64,000 nucleotides of DNA from Paenisporosarcina cavernae (GCF_003595195.1 NZ_CP032418.1:2166001-2230000); one strand, 5' to 3'. Counted from the first letter of the stretch, positions 9,080-18,175 are shown. Numbers and translations: made by a program. The notes: generated from the letters alone by a model not told the origin.

Positions 9080-10162
9080 CTATTCCATCGTGTAGTTGAG
9101 TTGTTGTTTTTCTTCATGTCGTTCAAGTGCCAAGTCAATTAATTGGTTGATCAGTTCAGGATAAGAAACTCCCGTGTGTTGCCATAATAATGGGAACATA
9201 CTGAACGGCGTAAATCCTGGCATCGTGTTTACTTCATTAATGAGTACTTCATTGGAATCTGTGACAAAAAAATCTGCTCTCACTAATCCAGCACAATCAA
9301 GTATTTTAAAAGCTTTCACGGCATCTTCATGTAATTGTTGGAGCACATCTGTTGGTACTTCTGCCGGAATAATCAGTGCGGTATTGCCATCTTTGTACTT
9401 CGCTTGATAATCGTAAAAATCTGTAAGAGGTTTTATTTCCCCAGGAACAGAACATTTCGGTTCATCGTTACCTAGAACTGCCACTTCTATCTCACGAGCG
9501 GTAATTCCTTGTTCAATAATGATTTTTCGGTCATATTTCAATGCAAGTTCTACTGCTGAGATTAATTCTTCGCGAGAATTCGCTTTACTAATTCCAACAC
9601 TTGACCCTAAGTTTGCTGGTTTAACGAATACCGGCCAGTGAAGCGTCGCTTCTACCTCGCCAATTTTTTGCTCTTGGTTTTTTTGCCATTCTTTTCGAAT
9701 GAAATACACGAATGGTACTTGGTTCAAGCCTGCTTGTGCAAACAATTGCTTCATCACGACTTTATCCATCCCTGCTGAAGACGCTAATACACCATTTCCT
9801 ACATACGGTAAGTTCATGACTTCGAGTAACCCTTGTACTGTTCCGTCTTCTCCGTTTGGACCGTGTAGTAACGGTAAAATGACATCTAAGGAAGCATTTT
9901 CTTCTCTTTCTTCCGGTAAGAAGCTTGATATGTCATTCGGTAGAGATTGCCCCATTTCTGAAGTAAACTGTAGGTTGTCGATATTTTTTACAGGTTGAAG
10001 AAGTGGTTGCCCTTTTCTCCATTCTCCTTCGTTTGTAATATAGATTGGATAGACGTCGTACTCATCGAAATTGATCGCCTGCGTTACTGCCATTGCGGTT
10101 GACAATGACACTTCGTGCTCCGCTGATTTCCCACCATATAATAATCCTAGTCGCTTTTTCAT
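9080..10162 (-). CDS. ddl: D-alanine--D-alanine ligase
   Basis: ATP-grasp ligase joining two D-alanines in the cytoplasm. 360 residues; [18 protein letters not shown] at the start, [10 protein letters not shown] near 100, [15 protein letters not shown] near 190, and the ATP-grasp metal site [11 protein letters not shown] near 310. ATG start behind GGAGGG. First gene of ddl-murF; with alr (1-722) the window holds the whole D-Ala-D-Ala route. Confidence 0.97.
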   Translation of the reverse strand: MKKRLGLLYGGKSAEHEVSLSTAMAVTQAINFDEYDVYPIYITNEGEWRKGQPLLQPVKNIDNLQFTSEMGQSLPNDISSFLPEEREENASLDVILPLLHGPNGEDGTVQGLLEVMNLPYVGNGVLASSAGMDKVVMKQLFAQAGLNQVPFVYFIRKEWQKNQEQKIGEVEATLHWPVFVKPANLGSSVGISKANSREELISAVELALKYDRKIIIEQGITAREIEVAVLGNDEPKCSVPGEIKPLTDFYDYQAKYKDGNTALIIPAEVPTDVLQQLHEDAVKAFKILDCAGLVRADFFVTDSNEVLINEVNTMPGFTPFSMFPLLWQHTGVSYPELINQLIDLALERHEEKQQLNYTME

Positions 10163-10174
10163 TCGTACCCTCCA

Positions 10175-10924
10175 TTAAGTTGAAAATGCAATCGTCTGAT
10201 CTGCTTCGGATTGCACAAAATTTTCTAAGTCGTCCCAAATTTCATTGACATACACAAATTCAGATAATGTTCTAATTTCTAATGTAAAATGCACCTGTGG
10301 TTTCTCTACCCTATAAATAGAGAAAAATGCTCCTTCTCGAGCAAATTCTTTTATTTCACGCATTTGCTCCGGTGAAATAGTAAACTGGGCTTTCTGCTGT
10401 TTTCGCTTCCAAAACAACGGCTTCCCGACTTTCGCCATTTCCCGTTGAAATAGCGACTGGATAAACAGTTCAATTGCTTTCGAATCTCGATAATACACTT
10501 TTACTTTTTTCTCTTCTTCATTTGATAAATAAACGAATTGATTGTTTAATTGGAAATAAAAAGGAGATCGAAGTGCTTCCTTTTTATGTCCTAGATACAA
10601 CAACTCCGCTTGTTCTGGTGGTGTTAGCTGCGCTAATTTCTTTTCTTCCTCAAAATCAATCCAGCATAATTCGATTGGATGATCTTCTAGTTCTTCTAAA
10701 AAGTCTTCCATGTCTTCGGAAGTGATGAATTCAAGCTGTGTGTGCATATTATAAGAGCTTTCCTCATATGCCGGCTTGAGAAACAACAAATTAGAAAGTG
10801 GCTTCGTGTTTTCTGCAAAATCCTTCATCGTAATTCCCTGTGCTAAAATATATTGCTGTGCTTCGTTAAGATGGAAATAAGCATGGAAAATATAATCATC
10901 AAAATCTTTCACACGTTTCGCCAT
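10175..10924 (-). CDS. conserved protein of unknown function
   Basis: I do not recognise this 249-residue protein. It is acidic and soluble, with no signal peptide or membrane segment, and looks alpha/beta with many aromatic residues (FDDYIFHAYFHLNEAQQYI at the start). The frame is open 29 codons further upstream, but the ATG at 10924 has GGAGG seven bases before it and I take it as the start. It precedes ddl by 12 bases on the same strand and is divergent from rodA, so it may be the first gene of the ddl operon. Confidence 0.75.
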   Translation of the reverse strand: MAKRVKDFDDYIFHAYFHLNEAQQYILAQGITMKDFAENTKPLSNLLFLKPAYEESSYNMHTQLEFITSEDMEDFLEELEDHPIELCWIDFEEEKKLAQLTPPEQAELLYLGHKKEALRSPFYFQLNNQFVYLSNEEEKKVKVYYRDSKAIELFIQSLFQREMAKVGKPLFWKRKQQKAQFTISPEQMREIKEFAREGAFFSIYRVEKPQVHFTLEIRTLSEFVYVNEIWDDLENFVQSEADQTIAFST

Positions 10925-11078
10925 TTTCTTTCCTCCGTTTCCGCTTATATTATAATGCCTGACGAGGAAGAAAGAAACATATTCCCTTTTTGCTCGTCTG
11001 TCTATAGACACAAGCTTTTTTCCATGCCGTACGTTATAATGGGTAAGGTTTAAAAGCTAAAAAAGTTAGGTGACTCAT

Positions 11079-12266
11079 TTGGAATCAAACAAAAATTTTA
11101 CAGATCGTTTCGATTGGACATTAGCATTTATTCTATTGTTATTGTTCATTGTTAGTATATTAGCAATATCATCAGCGCAATCCTCCGGACAATATCCGAT
11201 TAATTTCATCCCTAGGCAAGCGCTGTGGTATGGAGTTGGCGCAGTTATCATTGCTGGAACTATGTTTTTTGAGCCAGATCAATATAAACGCTTCGCTTGG
11301 GTTTTTTATGGAATTGGCATTGGCGTACTTGTTGTCTTAATGCTTTCTCCAAGTGGACAAGGTCAAATAGCAGAACTTCGTAATGGCGCAAAAAGTTGGT
11401 TTCATTTACCTGGTGTCGGAAGTATTCAGCCATCCGAATTTATGAAAACATTCTTTATATTAGCGTTAGCACGACTTGTCACAAAGCATCATGATTATTA
11501 TCCGTTGAAAACGATAAAAACCGATTTCATCTTGCTTGGTAAAATTGCTGCTACAGCCGCTTTACCATTAGCACTCATTTTAAAGCAACCCGATTTAGGA
11601 ACGTCTCTCGTGTTCATCTCCATTACTGTCGCTATCATAATCGTGAGCGGTATTTCATGGAAAATTATCCTTCCGGTATTTGTTGCAGGTGCTGGCATTG
11701 GAGCTAGTCTCCTTTGGATGGCCATTTACATGAAAGATTTCTTAATCAATACGTTCAATTTTGATAAATACCAAATTGCTCGTGTCTATTCTTGGTTAGA
11801 TCCATATTCGTATTCGTCGAATGAAGGATATAATTTGATTAATGCGATGACTGCCATTGGATCCGGAGAAATAAGCGGTAAAGGATATGGCGGACGAGAA
11901 GTTTATGTACCTGAAAATCACACAGATTTTGTTTTCACGGTCATTGGGGAAGAATACGGTTTTATCGGCGCGAGTGTTGTAGTGAGTATTTTCTTCTTAC
12001 TTATTTATCACTTAACAAAAGTGACACTCCAGCTAAAAGATCCTTTTTCTACATATGTGAGTGCTGGAATCATTGCAATGGTGACATTCCATGTATTTCA
12101 AAATATCGGAATGACCATTCAGTTATTACCAATTACAGGAATTCCCCTTCCATTCATTAGTTACGGTGGTAGTTCTCTGATGGGGAATATGCTCGCACTT
12201 GGATTAGTTTTTAGTATGAAATTTCACCACCGAACTTATATGTTCAGTTCTGATGATGATGAATAA
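11079..12266 (+). CDS. rodA: RodA/FtsW-family peptidoglycan glycosyltransferase
   Basis: SEDS-family polytopic membrane enzyme (about 395 residues, some ten helices) that polymerises lipid II for side-wall growth. Recognised from PSEFMKTFFILALARL, the KQPDLGTSLVF motif that holds the catalytic Asp, HTDFVFTVIGEEYGFIGA, and GIPLPFISYGGSS near the C-terminus. The spacing and sequence fit RodA better than FtsW. The longest frame begins with a GTG at 11070 that sits inside the ribosome binding site AGGTGA; the TTG at 11079 is correctly placed after it. Divergent from the ddl-murF group. Confidence 0.9.
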   Translation: MESNKNFTDRFDWTLAFILLLLFIVSILAISSAQSSGQYPINFIPRQALWYGVGAVIIAGTMFFEPDQYKRFAWVFYGIGIGVLVVLMLSPSGQGQIAELRNGAKSWFHLPGVGSIQPSEFMKTFFILALARLVTKHHDYYPLKTIKTDFILLGKIAATAALPLALILKQPDLGTSLVFISITVAIIIVSGISWKIILPVFVAGAGIGASLLWMAIYMKDFLINTFNFDKYQIARVYSWLDPYSYSSNEGYNLINAMTAIGSGEISGKGYGGREVYVPENHTDFVFTVIGEEYGFIGASVVVSIFFLLIYHLTKVTLQLKDPFSTYVSAGIIAMVTFHVFQNIGMTIQLLPITGIPLPFISYGGSSLMGNMLALGLVFSMKFHHRTYMFSSDDDE

Positions 12267-12299
12267 AAAAAACTCCGATTCGATGGAATCGGAGTTTTT
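12265..12299. terminator. bidirectional intrinsic terminator
   Basis: AAACTCCGATTC and GAATCGGAGTTT pair around a short loop, with A/T runs on both sides. It ends rodA on plus and the small gene at 12302 on minus. Confidence 0.9.
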
Positions 12300-12301
12300 C
12301 T

Positions 12302-12439
12302 TTATCCTTGTGTCGGCGTAGGTTGAGTTGGTGGTGCTAAAGCTTTTAGCATTTCAAGTCTAGATTTTGTCATCGTTACTTTTACACCAACTTTGGAAAG
12401 ATTCGTGACGATTTTCTTTAAATCCACTTCGTTTGCCAT
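12302..12439 (-). CDS. small conserved protein, 45 residues
   Basis: A 45-codon frame with ATG at 12439, GAGGTG six bases upstream, and a terminator directly after the stop. The peptide begins MANEVDLKKIVTNLSKVGV and ends in a proline/threonine/glutamine tail (PPTQPTPTQG). The pattern KIVxNLSxVGVxVTxTKSRLE resembles very small Bacillales proteins such as the Lmo0850-like family; that match is from memory and uncertain. No signal peptide or membrane segment; function unknown. Confidence 0.75.
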   Translation of the reverse strand: MANEVDLKKIVTNLSKVGVKVTMTKSRLEMLKALAPPTQPTPTQG

Positions 12440-12615
12440 TAAGTCCACCTCACACTTTCTTATATGTATAGGAACGTTTCCGAATGAATGAAGTTACACA
12501 TTATTTCAATGCGTATAGATATAATACCACGAAAAAGCGCATTTAAATCTTTCAATTATGTTACATATTTTAACCGTTTCTTCACAAACTAAACGTCAAA
12601 AAGGAGGTTTTTTTA

Positions 12616-13029
12616 TTGAAAATTAAAGAAAAAATGAGCCGTGATATTGTCACTTGCCAAAAGTCCGATCTCGTTCATGAAATTGCACAAAGTATGCGTG
12701 CGCTAGATATTGGCTGTATGCCCGTTGTTGAACGAGGAGAAGTGATTGGAATGATTACGGACCGAGACATTGTTACACGCAGCGTTGCAAAAAATAACAA
12801 AGAAAAAGTAGAAGATGTGATGACAAAAGATGTCATTTCTGCACATCCAGACGATTCTATTGAGGAAGCAAGTGCTCTGATGGCAGAACATCGCATTCGC
12901 CGTCTACCTGTCATGGAGAACAACCAGTTAGTTGGCTTTCTTTCATTAGCCGACCTAGCTGTACCATCTGAAACAACTAATTATGCTGCAAATGCATTGC
13001 ACGAAATATCCGAACCACGACACTTATAG
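12616..13029 (+). CDS. CBS-domain protein (YhcV-like)
   Basis: Cytoplasmic protein of 137 residues made of two CBS domains (about 7-60 and 72-125) forming one Bateman module that usually binds adenine nucleotides. Repeated signature GCMPVVERGEVIGMITDRDIV and RRLPVMENNQLVGFLSLADLA. TTG start with AAAGGAGG at the ideal distance. Closest in form to the B. subtilis general-stress protein YhcV. Monocistronic in appearance; copZ starts 71 bases on. Confidence 0.9.
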   Translation: MKIKEKMSRDIVTCQKSDLVHEIAQSMRALDIGCMPVVERGEVIGMITDRDIVTRSVAKNNKEKVEDVMTKDVISAHPDDSIEEASALMAEHRIRRLPVMENNQLVGFLSLADLAVPSETTNYAANALHEISEPRHL

Positions 13030-13099
13030 AGAACACAATACTTTACTTCTCGCCTATTCGTCTTCTATACTTTTCTCAAACAGAAGAGGAGGTCTCGAA

Positions 13100-13315
13100 A
13101 TGGTCGATCACGTAACATTACAAGTGGGTGGCATGACATGTAACCATTGTGTCAATGCAATCGAAAAAAGTGTAGGAAATATTTCAGGCGTCGATAAGGT
13201 AGATGTTCATCTGGAGAACGGTACCGTGGACGTAGAGTTTAATAAAACAGTAGTGGAAATGCGTCAAATTACTTCCGCAATTGAAGAACAAGGATATGAA
13301 ATCGTCGATCAATAG
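13100..13315 (+). CDS. copZ: copper chaperone CopZ (heavy-metal-associated domain)
   Basis: 71-residue single HMA domain with the metal site GMTCNHC at residues 11-17 and the C-terminal IEEQGYEIV strand. Carries Cu(I) to a P-type ATPase in the cytoplasm. The frame is open much further upstream, but the ATG at 13100 has GAGGAGG before it and begins exactly at the family start. Unusually, neither copA nor csoR lies next to it in this window. Confidence 0.93.
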   Translation: MVDHVTLQVGGMTCNHCVNAIEKSVGNISGVDKVDVHLENGTVDVEFNKTVVEMRQITSAIEEQGYEIVDQ

Positions 13316-13336
13316 ATGGATGGTTCGCATACCATT

Positions 13337-13372
13337 AGCCTGCACATTCTCCATGAGTGTGCAGGCTTTTTT
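13337..13372 (+). terminator. intrinsic terminator of copZ
   Basis: AGCCTGCAC and GTGCAGGCT form the stem, followed by six T. Confidence 0.9.
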
Positions 13373-13443
13373 AATGTCAATGAAGGTGATGAATGTTGTT
13401 ACACCGTTATCCAGGGAATATCTACACCATTAATGGAATGTTT

Positions 13444-13494
13444 CTATTTTCGACGAAGAATCTCTAATTCGTACAACTCTTTCCAAGAATTCAT
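13444..13494 (-). CDS. 16-codon micro-ORF with a strong ribosome binding site
   Basis: Directly after the MFS stop codon lies AAAGGAGG, eight bases, then ATG and the peptide MNSWKELYELEILRRK. The ribosome binding site starts at the MFS stop, so the two would be translationally linked. The peptide is charged and could form one amphipathic helix. No similarity recalled. The optimal spacing is the only evidence that it is translated. Confidence 0.4.
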   Translation of the reverse strand: MNSWKELYELEILRRK

Positions 13495-13508
13495 ACCTTC
13501 CGCCTCCT

Positions 13509-14810
13509 TTATGCTGTCATTGTTTGACTTTCCACATCTTTTGTCATTTCTTCCTGATTCTTTTCTACTTTTTCTAAAACCGTCGATCGAAGTAAAATGC
13601 CTACTGTTATAATTAAAGCAATACCAGAACCAATGAGTACCCACTGAGATGGAAAGATGTCATACATAAAGCCGAACAATAACATGCCAGCTGGAATTAA
13701 TGCTTGTGCCATCGTTTCCATAATGCCAAACACGCGACCTCTAAATTCTTCTTCTATCATTTTCTGCATTAATACACCAAGGGGAGTATTGACAAACGCG
13801 AGCGTAATTCCATTCGCCAACATCAAAATCACGAAGAACAGCACCACTCCCAAGTAATTAAATGTGATGAATAGTGGAACAGATACCGCCGCAACAAAAA
13901 TTCCTATCAACATAATTCCATACTTTCCTACTGCTAGAGGTTGCTTTAATTCTTTTCGCATCGAAAGATAAATCGAACCTAAAATCACTCCAAACGATAA
14001 TGCACCTTCTGCAATACCAAAATCTCTAGAGTCTAGCTTTAATTGATCCACTAGGACGAAGGAAAAACCGACCATAAAAGCGCCAAATAAGAAGTTAACC
14101 GTTAAACCAACACCCATTACTGTCGTTAATAGTTTGTTTTTCTTCAAATAGCTTATTCCTCCTCGCATGTTTTGCACCATTGACTCTTTCACCTCGGACA
14201 CTTTCTCCACGTTTTTTGTCGAGAATAAATGAAAGTTCATCGTCGATTCCAGTACAACTGCAATCACATAACTGACAATTTGTATGACGAAAAAAGTCGT
14301 TATGCTGACTGTTCCGAACAATAACCCGCCAATTGCTGGTCCTGCAATACTTGCCATCGAGACAGACATTTGATTGTAGGACATTGCTTTTTGTAATCTT
14401 GGAGGATCTACTAAATTCGCGATGGATGCAGAAAATGCAATACCCGTAAAAGAAGATGTCACGGATAATATAGCTGTCGTCACGTAAATCGCTGGAATCG
14501 ATAATCCATCTACCATGCTATAAAGAAGCAAGGCAGAAACCGCGAGTGCACTTGCAAGTTGAGCAATAATCACGATCTTCTTTTTCGAAAATTTATCTGA
14601 TAAGTAACCCGCAAACGGTCCAATGATGGTTCTTGGTAACACACTGAAAATAAGATTCAACGCAAAATTGGTTGCGGATCCTGTCAGTGATAAAATATAA
14701 AAGCTCATACCAAATGCGTAAATTTGAGCCCCGAACGTTGAAATCATTTTGCTAATAAAAAAAGTCCATAGGTGATACGTTGCCTTTTTTGTTTTAAGTA
14801 CAGCATCCAT
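13509..14810 (-). CDS. MFS efflux transporter (MFS_3 / macrolide-efflux-like)
   Basis: 433-residue major-facilitator protein with about 12 hydrophobic helices. The A-motif-like loop GYLSDKFSKKKIVI falls between helices 2 and 3, and RTIIGPFAGYLSD, GPAIGGLLFG and NTPLGVLMQKMIEEEFRGRVFGI are typical of the EntS/MefA-type exporters. ATG behind GGAGG. It is divergent from an XRE-TPR regulator, with two matching operator-like palindromes between them, so it is probably that regulator's target. Export substrate unknown (drug or peptide). Confidence 0.88.
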   Translation of the reverse strand: MDAVLKTKKATYHLWTFFISKMISTFGAQIYAFGMSFYILSLTGSATNFALNLIFSVLPRTIIGPFAGYLSDKFSKKKIVIIAQLASALAVSALLLYSMVDGLSIPAIYVTTAILSVTSSFTGIAFSASIANLVDPPRLQKAMSYNQMSVSMASIAGPAIGGLLFGTVSITTFFVIQIVSYVIAVVLESTMNFHLFSTKNVEKVSEVKESMVQNMRGGISYLKKNKLLTTVMGVGLTVNFLFGAFMVGFSFVLVDQLKLDSRDFGIAEGALSFGVILGSIYLSMRKELKQPLAVGKYGIMLIGIFVAAVSVPLFITFNYLGVVLFFVILMLANGITLAFVNTPLGVLMQKMIEEEFRGRVFGIMETMAQALIPAGMLLFGFMYDIFPSQWVLIGSGIALIITVGILLRSTVLEKVEKNQEEMTKDVESQTMTA

Positions 14811-14830
14811 TTTTATTCCTCCGATGAAAT

Positions 14831-14902
14831 GTTTAATTTAATTAAACAAAATATACCATGCGCAAAAATTGATTGCAAATAAAAAGTTTAATATAATTAA
14901 AC
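14831..14902. promoter_or_regulatory. divergent promoters with overlapping -35 boxes and two operators
   Basis: Two copies of the palindrome GTTTAATTTAATTAAAC (14831-14847) and GTTTAATATAATTAAAC (14886-14902). The plus promoter for the regulator is TTGATT, 17 bases, TATAAT, the -10 lying in the second palindrome. The minus promoter for the MFS gene is TTGCAA, 17 bases, TATATT, with the first palindrome just downstream. The two -35 boxes overlap within TTGATTGCAA. This arrangement implies that one repressor silences both genes. Confidence 0.75.
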
Positions 14903-14923
14903 TATGTAGAAAGGCGTGATCGC

Positions 14924-16144
14924 GTGAATGAATTAGGCGCTCGTATAAAAGCATTACGAAAAGAAAAAAAACTAACACTGGAAATGTTAGCTGGAGATAA
15001 AATGTCGAAAGGCATGATGAGTTTAATCGAAAACGGGAAAGCGCAACCTTCCATGGAAAGTCTCCAACACATTGCAAAGCAACTGCAAGTGGAAGTTGCA
15101 GAGTTGATCGGTGATGGTCAGGCGAAGTTCCGAAGGGATTTATTGAAGAGAGCGGAAAGCTTGTACGAAACTCCGTCTTCTTACGAGCTTCCAAATTATC
15201 TTGGGCTAATTGAGTTAATCCAACCCCATTTAGAAAAATTATCTCTGAACTATGAGTCCGCGAAGCTCGAAGAATATTATGCAAAAGCGTGCTTTCATTT
15301 AAAAAAAGAAGAATGGGAAGTGTTTTACTTATCGGCCAAACATAAATATGAAAAACTCCATTTGTATTCTTCCTATGCATCCCTCCTACTCATGCGAGCG
15401 ATGGTAGAATTCCAATTGCATCATTACGAGGATGCACTTACGTTAGCTATTAAGGAATATGAAAGTTTCGAAGAAAAAACGATTGTTTTAGATCCTATGA
15501 CAAAATTGGATTACTTGTATATTATCTCTGTACTGAATTCTGCAATCGGTCAGGATGATAAAGCAGACTTATGGATGGAAGAAGCAATTGCCTATGCCAT
15601 CGAAAAACGAGTTTTCTACCGTATTGATGATTTATATCGTCTGGCATGTTTTCGAGCAATGATGAATGGGGAAGAAGATAAGAGAAGGTATTATATAGAA
15701 AAACTTCGTTTATATGCCGACTTCACCGAGAGAAAGGATTCACATGAATATGCACTAATTATGAATGCACATTTCTATACAACGTTTGAAGAAAATCCAG
15801 AAATGGCATGGTCGTATTTAGAGAACTTCCCTGAAACAGATGATTCGAATGATTTCTATATGTTAGAAATGGCAAAATATCGGAATTTAACAGGAGAGTA
15901 TACTACTTCTCTCGAGCTGTTAAAGCAGGTCACGATTTCCTCCAATATCCATCATCCGTATGACTTATCTATGATGTATGATAAATATCGAGTGCAGGCA
16001 TTGAATGAAATGGGGCTCGGGAACCACGAAAATGCTTTAATGGCCATAGAACAAGGGCTTAAAGCAAATGAAGGTATTCCCGAAACAGTGTATGTAAAAA
16101 AATTAATGAAGCTACAAAAAGAAATAGAATCGGAATCACGGTAA
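14924..16144 (+). CDS. XRE-family regulator with TPR-like C-terminal domain
   Basis: 406 residues. Residues 4-60 are an HTH_3 DNA-binding domain (IKALRKEKKLTLEMLAG, then MSLIENGKAQPSMESLQHIAKQL). The remainder is all-helical with repeated A/Y/L spacing typical of tetratricopeptide repeats, as in PlcR/Rap-related and other peptide-responsive regulators. GTG start at 14924 behind AAGGCGTGA. Divergent from the MFS pump and flanked by two palindromes, so likely autoregulated. The inducer, possibly a peptide exported by the pump, is inferred only. Confidence 0.85.
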   Translation: MNELGARIKALRKEKKLTLEMLAGDKMSKGMMSLIENGKAQPSMESLQHIAKQLQVEVAELIGDGQAKFRRDLLKRAESLYETPSSYELPNYLGLIELIQPHLEKLSLNYESAKLEEYYAKACFHLKKEEWEVFYLSAKHKYEKLHLYSSYASLLLMRAMVEFQLHHYEDALTLAIKEYESFEEKTIVLDPMTKLDYLYIISVLNSAIGQDDKADLWMEEAIAYAIEKRVFYRIDDLYRLACFRAMMNGEEDKRRYYIEKLRLYADFTERKDSHEYALIMNAHFYTTFEENPEMAWSYLENFPETDDSNDFYMLEMAKYRNLTGEYTTSLELLKQVTISSNIHHPYDLSMMYDKYRVQALNEMGLGNHENALMAIEQGLKANEGIPETVYVKKLMKLQKEIESESR

Positions 16145-16188
16145 GGCAAAAGAAGTTCATCAGTATTTTTAGAAAGCTGGGGGCAACT

Positions 16189-17643
16189 ATGGGAATAAGT
16201 ATTTGGGGAATTTTCTTCTCCACAATTATCGTATTAAATATATTTTTAGCCGTCGTTCTTATTTTTTTAGAACGTCGGGATGCATCCGCCACATGGGCAT
16301 GGTTAATGGTGCTATTCTTTATTCCTGTTGTCGGATTCATCATCTATTTATTATTGGGTAGACAACTTCGACGCCGTCACCTTTTCCGCTGGGAAGGAAA
16401 GAAAAAAATCGGTATAGAGAAATTAGTCGATTATCAACTAGAAGCCTTAGATGAACATCGACTAGAGTTTCGCGAGAAAGATTCCGAGGCTTTTAAAGAT
16501 CTTATTTACATGAACTTAAAAAATAATCAAGCCGTCCTGACACAAGATAACGCAGTGAAAATTTTTAATGATGGACGCGAAAAATTTGATTCGCTCATAG
16601 AAGATTTAAAGACAGCTAAAGATCACATTCACATCCAATACTATATTTTGCGGATGGACGATCTAGGGAAAGAAATATACGAAGTGCTTCTTACAAAAGC
16701 GAAAAACGGCGTAAAAGTACGCGTGTTATATGATGATATGGGTTCCCGCAAAACGAAAAAGCATCACTTTAAAGAATTAATCGCACTAGGTGGAGAAGTA
16801 GAATCTTTCTTCCCATCTATTATGCCTTTGATAAACCCTCGGCTAAACTATCGGAACCATCGGAAAATCGTGGTCATTGATGGAAGAATCGGATACATTG
16901 GTGGTTTTAATGTCGGGGACGAGTACCTTGGAAAAGATCGGAAATTTGGCTACTGGAGAGACACACACCTTCGGTTGGAGGGCAGCTCCCTACACCCTCT
17001 TCAAACTCGATTTATACTTGATTGGAACCAAGCTTCTTCTCATCATTCAATCGAGTACGACGACCGCTACTTCCCTGCGATTCCGCAAAAAGGAAATGTT
17101 AGTCTACAAATCGTTTCCAGTGGTCCAGATGAAGAATGGGAACAAATTAAAAACGGCTATTTGAAATTAATTGCGATGGCAAAGAAGTCGATTTATATAC
17201 AAACACCATATTTTATTCCAGATGCAAGTTTTCTAGACTCGTTGCGAATCGCTTGTCTATCAGGATTAGACGTTCGAATCATGATCCCAAACAAGCCTGA
17301 TCATATGTTTGTATATTGGGCGACATATTCATACGTTGGTCAACTTCTGCGTGCAGGAGCAAAAGCCTATATTTATGAAAACGGATTTATTCACACAAAA
17401 ATGATTGTCATTGACGGAGAAGCATCCACCGTCGGTACAGCCAACATTGACGTTCGGAGCTTCAAATTGAATTTTGAAGTGAACGCATTTATTTACGATC
17501 ATGCAACTTCTAAAGAGTTGGCTGGCTTGTTTGAACAAGACATGAAATTATCCTCCGAGCTCACATACGAACTGTACAAAGATCGGACGAGACTAATTAA
17601 AATGAAAGAATCATTTTCACGACTACTATCACCAATTTTATAA
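16189..17643 (+). CDS. cls: cardiolipin synthase
   Basis: Phospholipase D-superfamily membrane enzyme condensing two phosphatidylglycerols into cardiolipin. 484 residues, standard Bacillus length: two N-terminal helices (about 5-50), then two HKD motifs, HRKIVVIDGRIGYIGG (near 224) and HTKMIVIDGEASTVGTAN (near 400), each with HxKxxxxD. ATG start preceded by GGGGG. Single gene with its own terminator. Confidence 0.95.
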   Translation: MGISIWGIFFSTIIVLNIFLAVVLIFLERRDASATWAWLMVLFFIPVVGFIIYLLLGRQLRRRHLFRWEGKKKIGIEKLVDYQLEALDEHRLEFREKDSEAFKDLIYMNLKNNQAVLTQDNAVKIFNDGREKFDSLIEDLKTAKDHIHIQYYILRMDDLGKEIYEVLLTKAKNGVKVRVLYDDMGSRKTKKHHFKELIALGGEVESFFPSIMPLINPRLNYRNHRKIVVIDGRIGYIGGFNVGDEYLGKDRKFGYWRDTHLRLEGSSLHPLQTRFILDWNQASSHHSIEYDDRYFPAIPQKGNVSLQIVSSGPDEEWEQIKNGYLKLIAMAKKSIYIQTPYFIPDASFLDSLRIACLSGLDVRIMIPNKPDHMFVYWATYSYVGQLLRAGAKAYIYENGFIHTKMIVIDGEASTVGTANIDVRSFKLNFEVNAFIYDHATSKELAGLFEQDMKLSSELTYELYKDRTRLIKMKESFSRLLSPIL

Positions 17644-17651
17644 TTATTTAC

Positions 17652-17683
17652 CCAGTAGGAGCACTTTGCCTACTGGTTTTTTA
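17652..17683 (+). terminator. intrinsic terminator of cls
   Basis: CCAGTAGG and CCTACTGG stem with six T after it. Confidence 0.9.
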
Positions 17684-17715
17684 TGGGGTAAGTGGAATTA
17701 TCTAGGGTCGAATTA

Positions 17716-18175
17716 GGACACTTTGCGCTGACATTGGGACACTTCCTGCAAACATTGGGACACTTTGCGCTGACATTGGGACACTTTGCGCAATCATTAG
17801 GACACTTCACACAAACATTGGGACACTTTCCCCAAACATTGGGACACTTTTCCCAAACATTGGGACACTTTCCCCAAACATTAGGACACTTTGCGCCGAC
17901 ATTGGGACACTTCCTGCAAACATTGTGACACTTTGCGCTGACATTGGGACACTTTGCGCAATCATTAGGACACTTCACACAAACATTGGGACACTTTGCG
18001 CAATCATTAGGACACTTCACACAAACATTGGGACACTTTCCCCAAACATTGGGACACTTCACACGAACATTGGGACACTTTGCGCTGACATTGGGACACT
18101 TTGCGCTGACATTGGGACACTTTGCGCAATCATTAGGACACTTCACACAAACATTGGGACACCTTTCCCAAAATA
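17716..18175. repeat. 21-bp tandem array, about 22 copies
   Basis: Head-to-tail units of exactly 21 bp starting GGACACTT and ending ACATTG or TCATTA. The middle falls into a few recurring types (TGCGCTG, CCTGCAA, TGCGCAA, CACACAA, TCCCCAA). Variants recur in the order TGCGCAA then CACACAA four times, which suggests block duplication. Because 21 is divisible by three, long frames are open on both strands, but none has a ribosome binding site or a sensible start. The array fills the 565-base gap between the convergent cls and vanY genes. Confidence 0.97.

Noticed and set aside
14838-15380. 180-codon minus-strand frame opposite the XRE regulator
   Set aside because: Antisense to a convincing gene and overlapping its promoter; no ribosome binding site or family match.
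17716-18175. Possible CRISPR array
   Set aside because: The unit is 21 bp with no separate spacers, and no cas gene is present.
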